Notes under the pieces: model-generated
The model's database searches: none
Told to the model about the DNA's origin: nothing
The model's input: only the letters and a program-made list of their open reading frames with translations
Source of the DNA: Metopolophium dirhodum
Lineage: Eukaryota; Arthropoda; Insecta; Hemiptera; Aphididae
Assembly: GCF_019925205.1 (NCBI RefSeq)
Contig: NC_083561.1
Coordinates: 20,831,217-20,895,216 of the forward strand
Length of the DNA: 64,000 bases
Direction of reading: 5' to 3'
Program-made: the position numbers and the translations under genes
Part shown: piece after piece, positions 53,652 through 63,669 of the stretch
Layout of the letters: each line of letters starts with the position of its first letter
How positions within the stretch are numbered: the first letter of the stretch is position 1

Positions 53652-53778
53652 GTTTACCCCAAGAACGACATTACCAACATAGTGGAATCCAGCCATTACG
53701 TAAAAATCGGTAACTGGTGTAAAATGGGATTCAACAAATGCAAGCACACGGACTGGGTGAAACCGTACAGATGTCTCG
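53652..53778 (+). CDS. Appl: Appl exon: growth-factor-like domain, part 2
   Basis: Residues 63-104 plus one base of the next codon, entered in phase 0 after TTATAG and left through CTCG|GTAAGT. It contains DITNIVESSHYVKIGNWCK, close to the same segment in other insect APPL proteins. It supplies Cys85, Cys92 and Cys103, completing the six cysteines (three disulfides) of the growth-factor-like subdomain. The basic KPYRC patch belongs to the heparin-binding face of this domain in the family. Confidence 0.96.
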
Positions 53779-53926
53779 GTAAGTGTTCGCGAAGGTTTAT
53801 TTATCGCAAACCCTTCAACCGGCGCAAGATTAAACTGCTGCCGTTTTTGTTTGACCATAATTTCTCTCGTCTGTAAATCTCCCTTTAATACTGGTCCACC
53901 CTCTTCGCTGCACACTCATCGCTATA

Positions 53927-53944
53927 CCCCCCCCCCCCCCCCCC
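53927..53944. repeat. Poly-C tract in an Appl intron
   Basis: Eighteen consecutive C residues, about 150 bases after the splice donor. Confidence 0.9.
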
Positions 53945-56859
53945 GAGTCCGTCGATTTACAGTCTTTTATGGCTCTCGTTCCTTATTCCCGTGATTGATT
54001 AGCTCTCTCGCGCCACCATTTCTTGTCCTGACTTACAATTACACCGAGTATTTGGACTTTGGAGGGCTTACTGATTGGCAGTACCTTTCCGAAAGCTTTT
54101 CTGTGCTCTGAATCCTGAATTGAATAAAAAAAAAAAAACCCCGAAGCAGACGTTTTGTAATGTATTGGTAGTGGATGCGTGCAAGGAAACTACTATACGC
54201 CATTGCATTAGCGAAAATAATTGATTTTATTATGACATCCCAATTATCAGGAAAGTTGTCGGTTCTTATCACTTTTATTTTTATTTCTACCATCATCCAA
54301 TATAATTCTGCAGAACGCAGAAATATTGGATATTTAAACAAAGATAAAAAAATATAATAAAATTATGTGAGATTACCTGGCCTGCAATATACTATTGCTA
54401 TAACATACGTCCTATCCTTAATTCATATACATCTGAGTATATAATTTAAGGTCCTATCTTATCTATATACACAATGAGATAAGAAAAAAAATACAAAAAT
54501 CAATTATCTTGATAGTAAAACCACGTAAAACAATTTTTTCTGGGATATTGTAGAAATAAATCGATTAATAATTCGTCTAGATTTCCACGAATTATATACA
54601 TAACTATACCTAGTAGTGCCCTCAGCCCAGGCTATTGATTTAACAGGGTTTGTTAATATTTCGTTTAATGATCGTCACGACCCGAAGTCTGCGGATGACT
54701 GATTGTTTTGTGTGGTTACGATGAAAACCTATGTAAGTACAATATAATGTATAATTATAGGTATTATATGAACAATGTAAAATGAACGACATCGTTAATA
54801 TTGTTTTTGTCATCAGAATTACGTATTTACGTTAGACAACGAACAACGTGCATATCGGACTGAGTACATTTGGTACAGTTATACATTTTTCAATAAAACT
54901 CCGATAATAATATTGTTATAATATTATAATTTATGGTTTTCTTATTTATTAAATATAATACCTGCAGTCGCAGTTTTATCCGAAACAGACAGTGATAGAT
55001 ACGAGAAATCGTATCCTTTAGTTTTTCACAAAATAGATAATTAAGACAAAAAATAACTAAATTATCAACTAAAATTCACAAATGCCGGGTACAGTTTTAA
55101 TAATAATATTAAACAATGTGTAATTGTCTAATTTTAAATTTAAATTATTAATTATTGTTCCTAACAACATGATATTATTATTATGTTCTATTAGCTTAAT
55201 TGTATTTATTTTTTTCAATATTTAACACCTATATCTGTATTGACGTATTTTTATATTTATGCGAGGTATTTAAAAACGATGAACGATATTTTCATTAAGT
55301 ATTCGAAATTCAAATTTATAACAACATAAAGTATTTTCCTCGAATTTTACGCAGCGGATATTATCTCCTCGTTTTTACGCTTGAACTCGCGTAAAAGAGA
55401 GTATAGGTGTCTATATATTCTACTCACCTACACTATCGTTGAAATTATAATTAAAAAACAATAGACTCTTAAGAGGTTATCCAGGGCTTAAAAACTCGTC
55501 AATCGCCTGGCTCGTACAACGCTCTCGAGACAATTATAATCTGGCACCGATATCTTTGTGCACTCGGCTCACGCAAATCGTTATAACATGGGAAGTAGAT
55601 GAGCCACCGAACGTTTTAATATTAATTTTATTATTTTTATTACCCAACCATCTGTGCTGAACAAGTCTTATCATTTATCTCGTTTTTAGAATGCCACGTC
55701 TATGTTATTATGTATCTCACTAATAATATGTGGTTTTGTTTTTTTTTTTTGCTGATTTATTTTGGAATTATGAAAGCTCTTTACAAATTAAGTCTAGAGA
55801 TATTATTATAATTATTTATCACAGATTGGCGCAGTACGGTGCAAACAATTATTATAAAGTATTAAATACGCCGTAATTACTAGTCACTAATATTATACAT
55901 TTTAGATTTTTCTAAAGTTTTAAGTTTCCTGGAAAAATACACGTGAAATCACAAGCAAAACCGTGTTTTATTTTGAATAGTTTTTTTCTCAAAGTGTACG
56001 ATTAAAGTTTAATAAGTAAATAATAACCACAAATTGTCAAATATTTAATAACTCTACAGCACCTTTTCATTAGATCTACTACATAATATTTTTCAAAAGT
56101 ATTAAAAATAAATTGATTTTGTTAAAAGTTGTTGTGCAATAAAATTAAATACTGAAACTGCAGCCTGGTTCATAAACAAAATGTCGGTAGGTACTCAAAC
56201 TATATGTGTAAAACAAAATTAATATTGCCTTATTCCATAACTAATTTAGTCTTTAGATCTCCTAATTAAAAAGTTTCAAGTGGACGACAACTATAACAAA
56301 AACAATTTCAAAATTTCAATCCATAGCTCAAAAAATTCTGAACTTCTTTTTGAAACTTTTAATTACTGATTTCGTAGTTTTAAATAAAATATATTTACTT
56401 TTTTTTCTAATTTGTATACAATTGTGTTTAAATAAATAATGTACATTTTAGTTTAAAATATTGCACCTATAGATATGTGATTTTATAATTAAAACTACAT
56501 AAAAATTAATTTAAATTTTACCAGAATTACATAAAAATTATTGAAATACATTTCTGATACATCTAGAGGGGAGATGGTTATATCAAGGAAAGGCATATAT
56601 CGAAGAGTCTCGCTAGGGACTCCTTTCTGTGCGTAATAAACACCGAGAAAAAACAGCACACAAATTACGATAGCGAAATTATTATACATTAAGTTTCGGA
56701 CCTCTCACTCGCACGCGTTGGTTATATGTGGAGTGCGAGAGAGACAGAACTAAAAACTGCAGTTTTATGATTCTCATTTTTCGTTCCGTGGAGCCGCCGT
56801 ACCGTGCTATGCTGTGTAATTGCAAAAGCCGCCCACGCCGGAGCCCGGGTCTGCACGAC

Positions 56860-56945
56860 GGCCGGGGTGGCCACACTCGGCCCCTCTGGCCACCCCGATC
56901 ACTCTAGCCACACCGACCACACTCCGGCCACTCTGGCCACAAGCC
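56860..56945. repeat. Short GGCCAC/ACTC minisatellite
   Basis: Imperfect repeats of CTCTGGCCAC and related words (CACTCGGCC, CACTCTAGCCAC, CACTCCGGCCACTCTGGCCAC) in about 85 bases. This GC-rich patch within AT-rich intron gives rise to spurious open frames in two registers. Confidence 0.7.
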
Positions 56946-57140
56946 ATACCAGAACGGCGTATATTAATGATAAAAACAGCCATAAATTGGAGTTGTCGAC
57001 TTGTTTACGAGTTAATCTGTCCGACTCGAATGATTGTTGACAATCTTATAATTCGCGCCGTTCTGTGCTAATTTTTTTTTTCAATGTTTGTACAGTTGAA
57101 CATCTTTAAATTTTTGTGAATTTATATTTTTTCAAGTTGA

Positions 57141-57365
57141 GGCACAGAATTTTTGGTTTGATTTCACTTCTTTATTAATCTCAAAATTCGGGAACTTTTT
57201 CAACAATGTGCCTTTTCGGCACAGAATTAGGGTATTGATTTAATTTCTTTACTAAGCTCCGAATTCTACTTTTTCAACCAGTGGCCTTTTTGGCACAGAA
57301 TTTTGAGATTGATTTTACTTCTTTATTAACATGAGAATTCTATTTGTTCACCCAATCGCTTCAAC
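57141..57365. repeat. Degenerate tandem repeat, three units of about 75 bp
   Basis: Units begin GGCACAGAATT at 57141, 57218 and 57292. Each continues with TTGATTT, then an (A)CTTCTTTA(T/C)TAA-type phrase, a GAATTC-like word and TTTTTCAAC. Unit lengths are 77, 74 and about 74 bp. The units are clearly related but diverged. It is non-coding. Confidence 0.85.
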
Positions 57366-58947
57366 TTACGCACATAAAGCCTTTTTTACTTCTCCGAAGT
57401 ACTTTTTTTGTAGATTTCAATTATTATATTATACAATCCCTTTCTCTCTCTCGACATGCACGCTCCACATCAAAAACACTCGATTAGAGATATACAAATA
57501 CTAAAATCGTTCTTTAGATATTATATGTGTAAACGTTAACAAGTTATCGAGTGATTACATTTAATAATTTTTATCAGAGATGTTGGGTAACGCGATGAGA
57601 GAGAAAACATAGCATTCGACGTGTCGTCTATATAGTAGAATACAGCTGCAGTGCTGTACCATGTGAGCAAGGCTTTTATATCTTAAATTTGTTTTACAAA
57701 AAATACTATTTTATCATTCGAATTGTTCCGATGGATACTATTTAGCTTCTGTGTGGACAAATTTAATAGTATTCACTGTTCTAGATTTGGAATGGATATC
57801 GTATTTTACTTACGAGACTATAGAATATAATCATTTGAATATGTGGTCGCCTATAATACTTGATGGTGGCTGCTAACGACGTTAATCGTCCTCGGGGACA
57901 TGATAACATATTATTATTATTATTGCTTATTAGTTTTTACTTATAAAAATAATAAGGTTAATAGTAATAATTAACCTTTTTTTTTATCTTCAAGTCAATT
58001 AAACCTCTTAATGGGACTATGGAGGAATACGTATCCCGAGGGATTCTGTTTCCAACTTATAACTTATAAGACGTGACCTACTTATTTATTGTAATTTTCT
58101 GTAGCAATTCATATATATACTATACTATGACTCAACATTATCATAGATATATACTCTAGTTTTTGTAGGACCCATTTAAATATTTTAATTTGCTGTGTCT
58201 TTGCATTATAGATTTAAAATGTTTTTTTTAAACATCAAAATTGATTTTACTATTCGATACTCCCATCATATAAATTATTTGTTTATAACAGAATCGGTTG
58301 GACCCATCCTTTCAATGTTGACACATGCGTTAAAAAAAATTGTTTTTATATTTACTGAAATTAAACGTATTTTTCATTCATAATTTTAAAAAAACCTACA
58401 TAATATAATGGCATAAGATACATTATGTCATTATGTGTATTATGTTTTAATTTTACGCCAATAAAACCATTTTAATTAAATCAAATATCACACATTTTTA
58501 TGAGTACGATTTGACATGTTGTATATTTTTAATTTTATTTATGGTTAACTCAGATATTTAACCATTTATTTATAATTTTCCCCTAATTAAACATTAATCG
58601 TATTAAACTGTTAAACGTTAATTTGTTTAAAACTTGATTGGTATGTAACCAAACCGGTAAATATAACATTACTTTGATGTAATTGTAGATTTGTATCCTT
58701 ATAGGTGTAATGATTTTACCAACTACGACTCACTGCTATTAAATGAACAACTTTGCCACCTTGGTAAATTGAATCCATGAATTCCCTAAATGTTTGTCGA
58801 AAATGTTCTCTACAATGTTCTATTATAGGGGTACAAAGTTGGTTGTTTATTTGTTCATTATTTGCGTTAATCCTGAAATTATAAACATGCCAAAAGAGTA
58901 AATAAACAGTTAGGTACCTAAATTTAATGTAATTTGTACGTTTACAG

Positions 58948-59163
58948 AAGGACAATTCCAAAGTGATGCTCTCTTGGTGCCCGAGAATTGCATCTTCGAT
59001 CACGTGCATAATCAGAGCAAATGCTGGCCTTTTGATCGCTGGAACCAAACTGCGGGTCAAGCTTGTCAGGATCGTGACCACAACTTAAGAAGTTTCGCAA
59101 TGTTGCTCCCTTGTGGCATATCGTTGTTTTCCGGCGTAGAGTTTGTTTGCTGTCCATATAAAG
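58948..59163 (+). CDS. Appl: Appl exon: copper-binding subdomain of E1
   Basis: Residues 105-176 plus split codons at both ends (phase 1 in, phase 1 out; acceptor GTTTACAG, donor AAAG|GTAAGA). Cysteines at 119, 130, 144, 160, 172 and 173 give the six of the copper-binding subdomain. His123 and His125 in FDHVHN fall where insect APPL has the equivalent DHIHN. Asn126 (NQS) and Asn137 (NQT) are N-glycosylation sequons. The run FAMLLPCGISLFSGVEFVCC is almost invariant among insect APPL proteins and secures the identification. Confidence 0.97.
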
Positions 59164-59752
59164 GTAAGAATTTTATCGCGTAAATAGTTGTATGAAATAT
59201 AGTTTAAAATATAATTTGCATAAATTACTATTAATTTTATTCTCTCATTTTAATAAAATTAATTTAGTTTTTCGGGGCGTTTAATTAATATAGGTATATT
59301 ATTTATATTGGTTATTTTATTGACTATTTTATTATATTAGTACCTATTATAAATAAAAACAAATATGAAAATTATCGAGCTCTAATTTAAAAAAAAAATT
59401 GTATGGCCTTAAAAATAATACCAATATTATACTATGTTTAATTACCTACTTATAATATTATGTAAAATTATTTTTCAAAATTAAAAACTGTTGTTTTTTA
59501 AAAAAGTATATTTTTTAAATATACTATAAAATCATCAGTAAATATTAAACTGCGATTAATTTTGTGAGAGTAATATTATTAAATAAGATTTATAGAAACT
59601 GCGAAATGTATTGAGGGCGATTCTAAAATTAGTTAACTGTTCTTATAGAATTATAATAAATAATTATTAATTATTATAATACTGTTATCCATCAAAGATG
59701 ATTCAAACTTAATTACTGTTTACTAACTTAATTATGATTCCTGTAAATTTAG
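59164..59752 (+). other. Appl intron (589 bp)
   Basis: A GT-AG intron, AT-rich, with nothing recognisable inside. An ATG open frame entering the next exon from 59734 is intron sequence: the acceptor TTTAG at 59752 and the phase-1 junction give the expected protein. Confidence 0.85.
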
Positions 59753-60474
59753 ATAAAATTCAATTGAAGAAAACTGCACCAGTAGCTGCAGATAGTCTTC
59801 TATCTTCAGATCAATTCGACGTAGAAGAAGACATCGACGACGATGATGACGATGAGGATGATGATGACGAAACAAATGACGAAGAAGATGACGATGATGA
59901 TTATGATAACTATGATGACATGCCACCATCTCGCATGTCATCTACATCGACCACGACTGCAGCACCAATCACCAGTACCTCCACTACCACGATGGCCACG
60001 ACCACGAGGAAAGCGACTACCACCACGACAACCGTACCACCACCGCCTCCTCCGCCACCATCTACTCCCGAAAGCTCTCACACCACGCCATCCAGTCCAA
60101 TTAGGAACTTGCCAACCCCGGACACATATTTCACACATTTCGATCCCAGAGATGAGCATAAATTGTACAAAGAAGCTCTGAACCGATTGGAGGAATTACA
60201 CCGCGAGAAGGTGACCAAAGTAATGAAAGACTGGTCTGATTTGGAAGAACGGTACCAAGAAATGCGTTCCAAGGACCCACACATGGCCGAAGAGTTCAAA
60301 CAACGAATGACGCTCCGATTCCAGCAGACCGTACAGTCCCTGGAAGAAGAAGGCTCGGCGGAAAAACACCAACTGTTTGCCATGCATCAACAGAGAGTGA
60401 ACGCCCATATTAATCATAGAAAGAAGGAAGCCATGAACTGCTACGTTTTTGCTCTCAACGAAAACCCTCCGAAT
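59753..60474 (+). CDS. Appl: Appl exon: acidic region, Thr/Pro linker and start of E2
   Basis: The largest exon, residues 177-417. From about 200 to 232 it is almost pure Asp/Glu, the acidic region of the APP family. Then comes a Ser/Thr-rich stretch, probably O-glycosylated, with eight consecutive prolines near 275. From about residue 300 it enters E2 with the motif PDTYFTHFDPRDEHKLYKEA, followed by long amphipathic helices rich in Glu, Lys and Arg. E2 mediates dimerisation and heparin binding in the family. Entered in phase 1 (TTTAG), left in phase 0 (AAT|GTAAGT). The low-complexity part causes overlapping false frames on both strands. Confidence 0.96.
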
Positions 60475-60612
60475 GTAAGTATTAAGTACCTGATTTAATC
60501 AAACGTAATATTATTATTTAGATGCAGTTGTTGTTTATATCGGACAGATTACTGATCATTATCGTTTATAATAATTATCAATACAACTAATGCTTTTTAT
60601 GCTTGTTTTCAG

Positions 60613-60803
60613 ACACACAAAGTACAAAAATGTCTTCAAAAACTTCTCAGATCGTTGCATAAGGACCGTCATCACACAATTGCACATTACCGACACTTGC
60701 TCGCATCTAGCATTGAATTGGCGGAACGTGAAAAATCAGTGACGTTGGAACATTTGGTAGACATTGATCACATGGTCAACCAATCACTGCAAATGCTTTA
60801 CAG
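60613..60803 (+). CDS. Appl: Appl exon: E2 domain, middle
   Basis: Residues 418-480 plus two bases, phase 0 to phase 2 (acceptor TTTTCAG, donor ACAG|GTACGC). It encodes helices with VQKCLQKLLRSLHKDRHHTI and HYRHLLAS. Basic and histidine-rich faces here correspond to the heparin- and metal-binding surface of E2 in APP proteins. The following intron is only 84 bp and stop-free. Confidence 0.96.
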
Positions 60804-60887
60804 GTACGCACTCTTAGAGGAATATTATTGTATCAAATCATTTAAAAAAAAATGTATATTTAACTTAAATTGTGCCATTTTGTACAG

Positions 60888-61048
60888 ATATCCAACGTTG
60901 TCACGCAAGATTTCACAATTGATGTCAGACTACATCCAAGCACTCAGGAGCAAGGATGATACCCCGGGATCGCTGTTGGCCATGACCCGAGATGCCGAAG
61001 CTAGTATCCTGGATAAATACAAAGAAGAAATCTCAACAACACAAGAAG
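60888..61048 (+). CDS. Appl: Appl exon: E2 domain, end
   Basis: Residues 481-534 with split codons (phase 2 in after TTGTACAG, phase 1 out at GAAG|GTTAGC). It contains YPTLSRKISQLMSDY and the DAEASILDKYKEE helix that closes the E2 bundle. Intron sizes on either side are 84 and 71 bp. Confidence 0.95.
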
Positions 61049-61119
61049 GTTAGCTAAGAGTTTATTGAGGATTAACAATTGATTATTGTTTGTACTATTT
61101 GAATGTGTTTGTTGTGTAG

Positions 61120-61412
61120 ACAAATCCCGTGCAAGATATCCGATGGAGATGAAACGCAAACAACCGCACGAAATGGTTGAATCAAAGGAAGCCAAACTTC
61201 AAGTTGAAACAGCTGCTGAGTTCGATGCTAACGAAAACGCCGAAACCCAACCACATCCAGGTCAGCAGCTACAGACCCAACAACAACCCACGGCAATCAA
61301 ACCAGACCAAAACGCCGCCGCCGCTCCAGCTGCTGCCGTGCAACACCACGACCACGATTCCGAACCAAAAGTCTCTCATGCTCAAGTGCATGACATAAGT
61401 CACGGAGAACCG
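61120..61412 (+). CDS. Appl: Appl exon: juxtamembrane Gln/His-rich linker
   Basis: Residues 535-632, phase 1 to phase 0 (acceptor GTTGTGTAG, donor CCG|GTAATT). It begins DKSRARYPMEMKRKQPHEMV, then becomes low in complexity: Gln- and Pro-rich, a run of Ala, and an HHDHDSE histidine cluster. This is the extracellular stalk in which secretase-type cleavage of APP proteins takes place. The linker is the least conserved part of the protein, so the exact cleavage site cannot be read from sequence. Confidence 0.93.
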
Positions 61413-61519
61413 GTAATTTTGATAAATAATTAAAATTTGTAACTGCACTACTTAACAGTGGCGTACCTGATGAGTGGGAACAGGTGAATTTCCCCACTAA
61501 TTACCTAAAGACATGACTG

Positions 61520-63079
61520 TAGAGCTAGGATTTTAATGACCTAAAAAATACACAAAATTGCACTAAAAAAAAATGCAAAATTACCTAAAAACTCTAAATA
61601 ATGAACTTAAAAATGACCAAAAAATGTACTTAGATGAGCGAAAAGAATTTATTTTTAAAATAAATATTATTATTAATTATTAATTACGAACAAAATAGGT
61701 ATAAATTTGACTTGTGAATGTAACCGCTTCCTGGTATGATTATTCTGAAAAATAAATAAAATCATTAATTAAAATAATTTAATGAAAAATATATCATATT
61801 TTTTTTTCACCTGTACACATATTATTGCATTGCACAATTAGATGATTCTTAAGGTTTTCAAACAGGAAGCTGCGACGGTGGTCAAATAAAATGTTTTTAT
61901 ATGAAGAAAAACTTCGTTCAACGTCCACAGAAGTAACAAAGGCATATTTGAAATGAATCATATCATTTAAAGTTATAGGTCTTCCGGAATACCAACTCTA
62001 CTTGTTGTATTTTCAACGTCCAGAATAGCAGATATATTTTTTAAAACTTTGAACCCGTTATTTTTCATCAAAACATAGTTTAGTTTGTTTGATATTGTTT
62101 CTCCGATTACATTAGGAGAAAGGGACAATGTAGTCTCAATTTGTTTTATTTTATTTAAAGATTCTGATAATAAGATTCCAGAAGCCTTTACGCAATGGAG
62201 ACTCGTCTAAGATTTTAAATTTTATATTTTTTTCTAAAATTTGTGTTATTTAATTTAGCAAGTGGAATATTAGCTGCATATAATGTCTTACAAAGCTCTA
62301 AATTAAATGACGATTGATCACTATTATTTGTTAAATTAGATTATAGTACTTGGTTATTTTGTTTCACTTTATTCAGTTTTCGTTGAATTCCACGAGCATA
62401 CTTATCTCGACTAATGTGTTGTTGAACTGTAAATTTATTTTCGGAGGCAACTGCTACATTACAAACTTTACAAAAAAGCACCATATACCGTCCGTAGAAA
62501 AAATATCGGCACAAAACTACGTAAACGGCTTTCTACTGTTGACTTAATTTTTGGCATTTTTAAGATTTGTAAGATTTTTAAAGTTTTAATATTAATTTTT
62601 AATTTTTAGTATTAGTAGTAATATTATTTGTTCAGTATTGTGTACAGTTAAGATCGGTATAGAACCACATAGGTACGTTTCGAATTCACTTCTTAAGCTA
62701 CTATTGTATACCTATATAGTTTTGGGTTAGTTCGATATTTAATCTTATCGGATATATCGACAATTAATTAAATTACTTTTTCAATATCAATGGACTGGAG
62801 TAGGTAATTGCCTATAGGTACTAATTGGGATTACCTTTACAACACATATTAAAAAAGCTTAAAATAAACAAAAATTAGTTTAAATACACAAAATGAACGT
62901 AATATTACAAATATTACGTAAAAATGACCTTAAAAATGCATTTAACACAAAAAATGCAAAAAATGCAAAATAAAAATTACATACTCTAAATTGTTCTATC
63001 ACGAAACAAATTTAGTTTTTGGTTAGAATTGTATAGCACTTAAAGAAAAAAAATGCAAGTCACCAAAATCTTAGCTCCA
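61520..63079 (-). mobile_element. Decayed hAT transposon inside an Appl intron
   Basis: Imperfect terminal inverted repeats: the left end has GAGCTAGGATTTTAATGACC, and the right end, reverse-complemented, has GAGCTAAGATTTTGGTGACT. Transposase remnants on the - strand lie between them. At 1.56 kb it is shorter than an autonomous hAT. The AAAATGACC/AAAAATGCA words near both ends resemble those of the smaller MITE at 53011-53529. No convincing 8-bp target duplication remains, in keeping with age. Confidence 0.8.
61805..62505 (-). pseudogene. hAT transposase remnant (BED-like zinc finger to dimerisation domain)
   Basis: Read on the - strand in several frames. Near 62370-62505 a BED-type zinc finger shows LFCKVCNVAVASENKFTVQQ and HISRDKY, where the last ligand His has become Tyr. 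Near 62240-62310 is NLELCKTLYAANIPLAKLNN, a segment typical of aphid hAT transposases. Near 61975-62130 is a fragment with LNYVLMKNNGFKVLKNISA. Near 61820-61970 is the C-terminal dimerisation motif TSVDVERSFSSYKNIL followed by SFLFENLKNHL. Stops and frameshifts separate the pieces and the catalytic middle is largely deleted, so it is not functional. Confidence 0.82.
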
Positions 63080-63321
63080 GACATTGGTATATCTGTCCTA
63101 AATCCTAATGAATGTTAAATGTAATGTTGTCATCTAATACTTTAGTAAGTCCTTATCTCATTTACTATCAAGTTGCTAGAATTACTATTGGATTTTTTAT
63201 TGTTTCATAGTAAGTTATTTAATATCCCCCTCGCCCCCTCAAAAAACAAATGTTCGAGGTACGCACTGCTTTAATAGGTAATTAGTAAACTAATTCTTTC
63301 TGATTCGGTAATTTTTTGCAG

Positions 63322-63465
63322 ACATTCTTCACCCGGAAGAACTTCCACCGTGATTCAAGGAACGTCCACTTAACGTTGGCATTTGCAGGATTGTCGTTAA
63401 TAGCCGCAATTTGTGTCGGAGTAGCCGTGATCCGCAGAAGAAACGCCAGATTGCCACAAAATCAG
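63322..63465 (+). CDS. Appl: Appl exon: transmembrane helix
   Basis: Forty-eight codons (residues 633-680), phase 0 at both ends (acceptor TTTTGCAG, donor CAG|GTAACG). Basic residues (TRKNFHRDSR) precede one hydrophobic helix at about 647-669, VHLTLAFAGLSLIAAICVGV, closed by the stop-transfer motif RRRNAR. This is the single membrane pass of the type I protein and the site of intramembrane gamma-secretase cleavage in the family. Confidence 0.96.
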
Positions 63466-63555
63466 GTAACGTGATCGCGCTGCTTTTGTTAAATCTTTTT
63501 CTGTTTGCATTGTTAAACATATCTAACCCCTATCGTTTTCTATGTTTTTTTATAG

Positions 63556-63669
63556 GGATTTATCGAAGTCGATCAAGGTATATCTCAAGAGGAACGTCAC
63601 GTGGCCAACATGCAGATAAACGGATACGAGAATCCCACCTATAAATATTTTGAAGTTAAAGATCAATAA
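63556..63669 (+). CDS. Appl: Appl last coding exon: cytoplasmic tail with YENPTY
   Basis: Thirty-seven codons plus TAA. The tail ends [15 protein letters not shown], with the canonical NPxY sorting motif (Tyr704-Tyr709) that binds PTB-domain adaptors and drives endocytosis. The preceding [12 protein letters not shown] is nearly invariant across APP family members. All nine identified exons total 2,154 bp, exactly 718 codons including the stop, with consistent phases at every junction. Confidence 0.98.
   Translation, partial: GFIEVDQGISQEERHVANMQINGYENPTYKYFEVKDQ

Larger units (their letters stand above)
53779..58947 (+). other. Appl intron (5.2 kb)
   Basis: A GT-AG intron between the two E1 subdomains. 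It holds an 18-C homopolymer (53927-53944), a GGCCAC-rich minisatellite (56860-56945), a three-unit tandem repeat (57141-57365) and AT-rich DNA without further recognisable coding sequence. Confidence 0.9.
61413..63321 (+). other. Appl intron (1.9 kb) filled by a decayed hAT element
   Basis: A GT-AG intron separating the stalk exon from the transmembrane exon. About 1,560 of 1,909 bases belong to the hAT element listed separately. Reading through the donor gives seven codons and a stop, so retention would truncate the protein before the membrane. Confidence 0.9.

Noticed and set aside
59734..59752. ATG upstream of the acidic Appl exon as an internal gene start
   Set aside because: These codons lie before a clear TTTAG acceptor. 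The phase-1 junction from the copper-binding exon gives the expected continuous protein, so the ATG is intronic.
59732..60417. Antisense frames rich in His, Arg and Gly opposite the Appl acidic exon
   Set aside because: Shadows of the GAT/CCA/ACC-biased coding strand.
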